Positions 62,103 through 64,000 of a stretch of 64,000 bases of DNA are shown piece by piece (positions within the stretch are counted from its first letter, which is position 1; each line of letters opens with the position of its first letter). Origin of the DNA: Thiotrichales bacterium. GTDB taxonomy: Bacteria > Pseudomonadota > Gammaproteobacteria > Thiomicrospirales > Thiomicrospiraceae. The translations under genes were made by a program, and so were the position numbers. The stretch lies in assembly GCA_016936535.1 (NCBI GenBank), contig JAFGXP010000048.1, positions 1-64,000 of the forward strand. The letters run 5' to 3'. Below the pieces are notes generated by a model. It ran no database searches. It was not told the DNA's origin and was given only the letters and a program-made list of their open reading frames with translations.

Positions 62103-62480
62103 TTAAGCCACTTTTTCTGAGCTCAGTAGGCTTCTAAAAAGTCTTGAACCTTGACCAGAGTGAATTTTCTGTACTTTTTCAACAAAACTTAGGTAATGTT
62201 CGTTGATTGAAGTCAATTTGCAGCAGTAAGTTGTCTGATTGGTGCTGGAGTCGACACTGTGCACAATTTCCACGTTGCATTCGATAGCGTCAATCCCAAG
62301 TTCTTTGAGCGATGGAATTTCGATCAAGAGTCGGTTGCTTGAATGAAAACGGTTTTCTGTATTAATACAAATACCCGAATTGGAAATGTTCATAATCATC
62401 CCATTAAGGCGAATACCATCGAAAATAATGTGGCAAGATTTTCGGTGATTAAATCTTTCTGCAGTTCGGCGATTATTCAT
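62103..62480 (-). CDS. PilZ-domain protein
   Basis: This 125-residue single-domain protein has the c-di-GMP binding signatures NRRTAERFNHR (RxxxR) and MNISNSGICINTE (D/NxSxxG, with N for D). The start at 62480 follows AAGGA; longer frames to 62552 run into AT-rich non-coding sequence. It likely binds cyclic di-GMP and affects surface behaviour. The partner is unknown. Confidence 0.85.
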   Translation of the reverse strand: MNNRRTAERFNHRKSCHIIFDGIRLNGMIMNISNSGICINTENRFHSSNRLLIEIPSLKELGIDAIECNVEIVHSVDSSTNQTTYCCKLTSINEHYLSFVEKVQKIHSGQGSRLFRSLLSSEKVA

Positions 62481-63076
62481 AATAAATTCCTTTAGAAAAT
62501 ATTTACCGTAAAATTTAATTACTTTTATAAAATTTATGAAAAAAAAAGTCAATTTAAAACTTCATAAGAATATAAAAGTATCTATATTATTTGCGAAATT
62601 TATCTTTTATTTGCTGTCAAAAATGGAGAAAGATTTCAACACTCAGTTTTGATTGTTACCCATTTTCGGTAAGGCTTTGTTTTAAGGATTACAAAAACGC
62701 AGAGCAAGCCCAGAGTGCTTCGCGCTTTTAACAATACCTTTCAGTGCAAAAACGCTAGGATTGCTCTGAAAAGTCATCGTCATTCCTCTGCTTAAAGCCA
62801 TTTAGATCTGTTCGGAATTTTCTGAGTTAGACGGATAAAATGGGTTTTAGGCTCTAGCGTGTTCTATATAATTTGCTTGCTTTCAAATACTCCATTTTTA
62901 GAGTAAAAAGTTTTTATTTTAGTTGCAAAAATAATGCTATTTAATGAAGTAATAAACCAGTGCTATTTTGAAAAAAATTTGCGTTTTTTATCTGGAAGCG
63001 TGCTGAGTACTTTTTTAATCTTTTTTAATGGCGTTTAAAGGATTTTTTAGGTGAATAAAGTTGGCTGGGCTATTGT
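62481..63076. other. AT-rich intergenic region without recognised gene
   Basis: I see no gene in these 596 bases. A TATATAAT run near 62867-62875 could be a -10 box, with no good -35. Long A- and T-tracts occur near 62540 and 62960-63010, which may be bent DNA. An unmarked small RNA cannot be excluded. Confidence 0.4.
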
Positions 63077-63646
63077 ATGAAAAAATCGATTTCGATACTT
63101 ACTTTATTTTTTGTCTTGTTTGTTAGTCAGATGGGTATGGCTCAGCAATCTTCTAGCCAGCAACTAGGGGATTACCATCTCAGTTTGTATTACGATGCCC
63201 AAGACGATGTTTTGGATTTGGAGGCTTACACCAAGCATGAATCTCAAAACGCCTTTTTTGGCGTAACCTGTTCAGTTATGTCGCCCTTTCCATCTGTGCA
63301 GGTTCTTCTGTTTGACGAAGCAGCGATCAGCGCTTCCCCCCGTTTGTTAAAGGTAAGCTATCAAATTGATGGACAGCCGGGTACCTTGCCGTTGCAAGCC
63401 GTATTACAAGCCGAAAAGGGGACACAAGGTCTGCAGAATCAGCTGCGTTTGGAAGTGGATCAGAGTCGGATTGAAAAAAATCTGCGTAGAATGCAGCAAA
63501 TTTATACGCAATTGCTTGAGGCACTTGAATCAGGCCAAAGCGTGCAACTGAGTTTTCAGCATCGTACTCTTGGGCAGCACGATTATCTTTTCTCTTTAAA
63601 TGGTTTCAAAGCACTGATTGAACCGCATAGAGAGGTTTGTCGTTAG
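63077..63646 (+). CDS. Exported protein of unknown function
   Basis: The 189-residue protein has a signal peptide (ISILTLFFVLFVSQMGMA, cleavage near residue 22). The mature part has strands such as DYHLSLYYDAQDDVLDLEAY and VSYQIDGQPGTLPLQAVLQA, a helix RIEKNLRRMQQIYTQLLEAL at about 132-152, and a C-terminal strand region HDYLFSLNGFKALIEP. There are two cysteines in the mature part, one at the penultimate position. I do not recognise a family. It would be periplasmic. Confidence 0.7.
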   Translation: MKKSISILTLFFVLFVSQMGMAQQSSSQQLGDYHLSLYYDAQDDVLDLEAYTKHESQNAFFGVTCSVMSPFPSVQVLLFDEAAISASPRLLKVSYQIDGQPGTLPLQAVLQAEKGTQGLQNQLRLEVDQSRIEKNLRRMQQIYTQLLEALESGQSVQLSFQHRTLGQHDYLFSLNGFKALIEPHREVCR

Positions 63647-63778
63647 GGGCGTAAATGAGGTGAATTGTCATTTAAATCAGCTAAAAGCCGATAAGCAAGG
63701 GGCAATTGATACTGTTCTTGTGTTTTTCGTGGTTCAAGGAGTCAAAAAATACGAAACGATTCTTTTAAGGAGGCGTGA

Positions 63779-64000
63779 ATGAATGCGTTTGTACCTGAAG
63801 AGATACTCGATGCACTTCATCAATTTATGGCACAGCAATCTGGTGTGATTTTGGCTACTGTGAATGCCGATCAAACGCCGGAAGTCAGTTATGCGCCCGT
63901 GCTGCAAAGCAAAGGGCGCTTTTATATTTTTGTTTCGGCTTTAGCGCGGCACACAGATAACTTAAAAAAACGGGCTGGGGTCAGCTTGTTGTTTATTGAA
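63779..64000 (+). CDS. Pyridoxamine 5'-phosphate oxidase-like protein, HugZ-like (cut by window end)
   Basis: The ATG at 63779 follows AAGGAGG. The 74 visible residues include QQSGVILATVNADQTPEVSYAPV and GRFYIFVSALARHTDNLKK, then AGVSLLFIE, the start of the split-barrel fold of HugZ/HutZ heme-utilisation proteins. The C-terminal half, needed to decide between HugZ and general PNPOx-like proteins, is outside the window. Confidence 0.8.
   Translation, partial: MNAFVPEEILDALHQFMAQQSGVILATVNADQTPEVSYAPVLQSKGRFYIFVSALARHTDNLKKRAGVSLLFIE

Overview
The window comes from a chemolithoautotrophic, sulfur-oxidising type gammaproteobacterium, most likely of the Hydrogenovibrio / Thiomicrospira / Thiomicrorhabdus group. 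The evidence is a form IA RuBisCO followed by a complete alpha-carboxysome operon, Calvin-cycle genes just upstream, a SulP-type transporter and a CbbR-type regulator just downstream, and gammaproteobacterial housekeeping genes throughout. The genus is an inference from gene content and order; no rRNA gene is present.

Region 1 (1-18056) is the CO2-fixation island, all on the + strand: gap (partial), pgk, pyk, fba, then cbbL-cbbS-csoS2-csoSCA-csoS4A-csoS4B-three csoS1 paralogues-bacterioferritin-like protein-acRAF-McdB-like protein, closed by a strong terminator at 13258. A second cluster follows: a SulP transporter (candidate bicarbonate uptake), rdgB/HAM1, csoS1D, cbbR, and a SnoaL/CaMKII-association-domain protein whose N terminus carries a motif resembling the CsoS2 repeats. 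Together these genes regenerate ribulose bisphosphate, import inorganic carbon, and build and control the carboxysome. No mcdA lies beside the McdB-like gene.

Region 2 (18086-30729) holds biosynthesis genes: bioD and purC (minus), a PsiE-like protein, rpe and gph (epimerase and 2-phosphoglycolate salvage, both tied to RuBisCO), a Trp-rich 40-codon leader ORF before trpE-trpG-trpD, then a frameshifted DUF454 gene and a RHH/MazF-like toxin-antitoxin pair that separate trpC from the rest. A spermidine operon (speD, speE, a eukaryotic-type ornithine decarboxylase) and an OsmC-like gene follow.

Region 3 (30829-49681) is mixed: SrmB-like helicase with ppnN, an AI-2E/PerM permease, gluQ, an esterase lipoprotein, YqhA- and HPP-family membrane proteins, a metal-dependent hydrolase, a 51-residue secreted peptide gene, a DUF815 ATPase, a mqo-COG0523-folE2 operon, a divergent ArsR / DUF2892 + arsenic-type GAPDH module lacking arsJ, folM and a TudS/YbgA protein.

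Region 4 (49707-64000) has anmK with an M23 peptidase, glyQS, gmhB, plsC, a MotA-like gene followed by two different MotB/OmpA-like genes, ung, parE, a PilZ protein, an AT-rich gap, an exported protein of unknown function, and the start of a HugZ/PNPOx-like gene cut by the window end. I saw no rRNA, tRNA, CRISPR array, insertion sequence or prophage. All calls rest on reading the sequence and translations; no database search was run.
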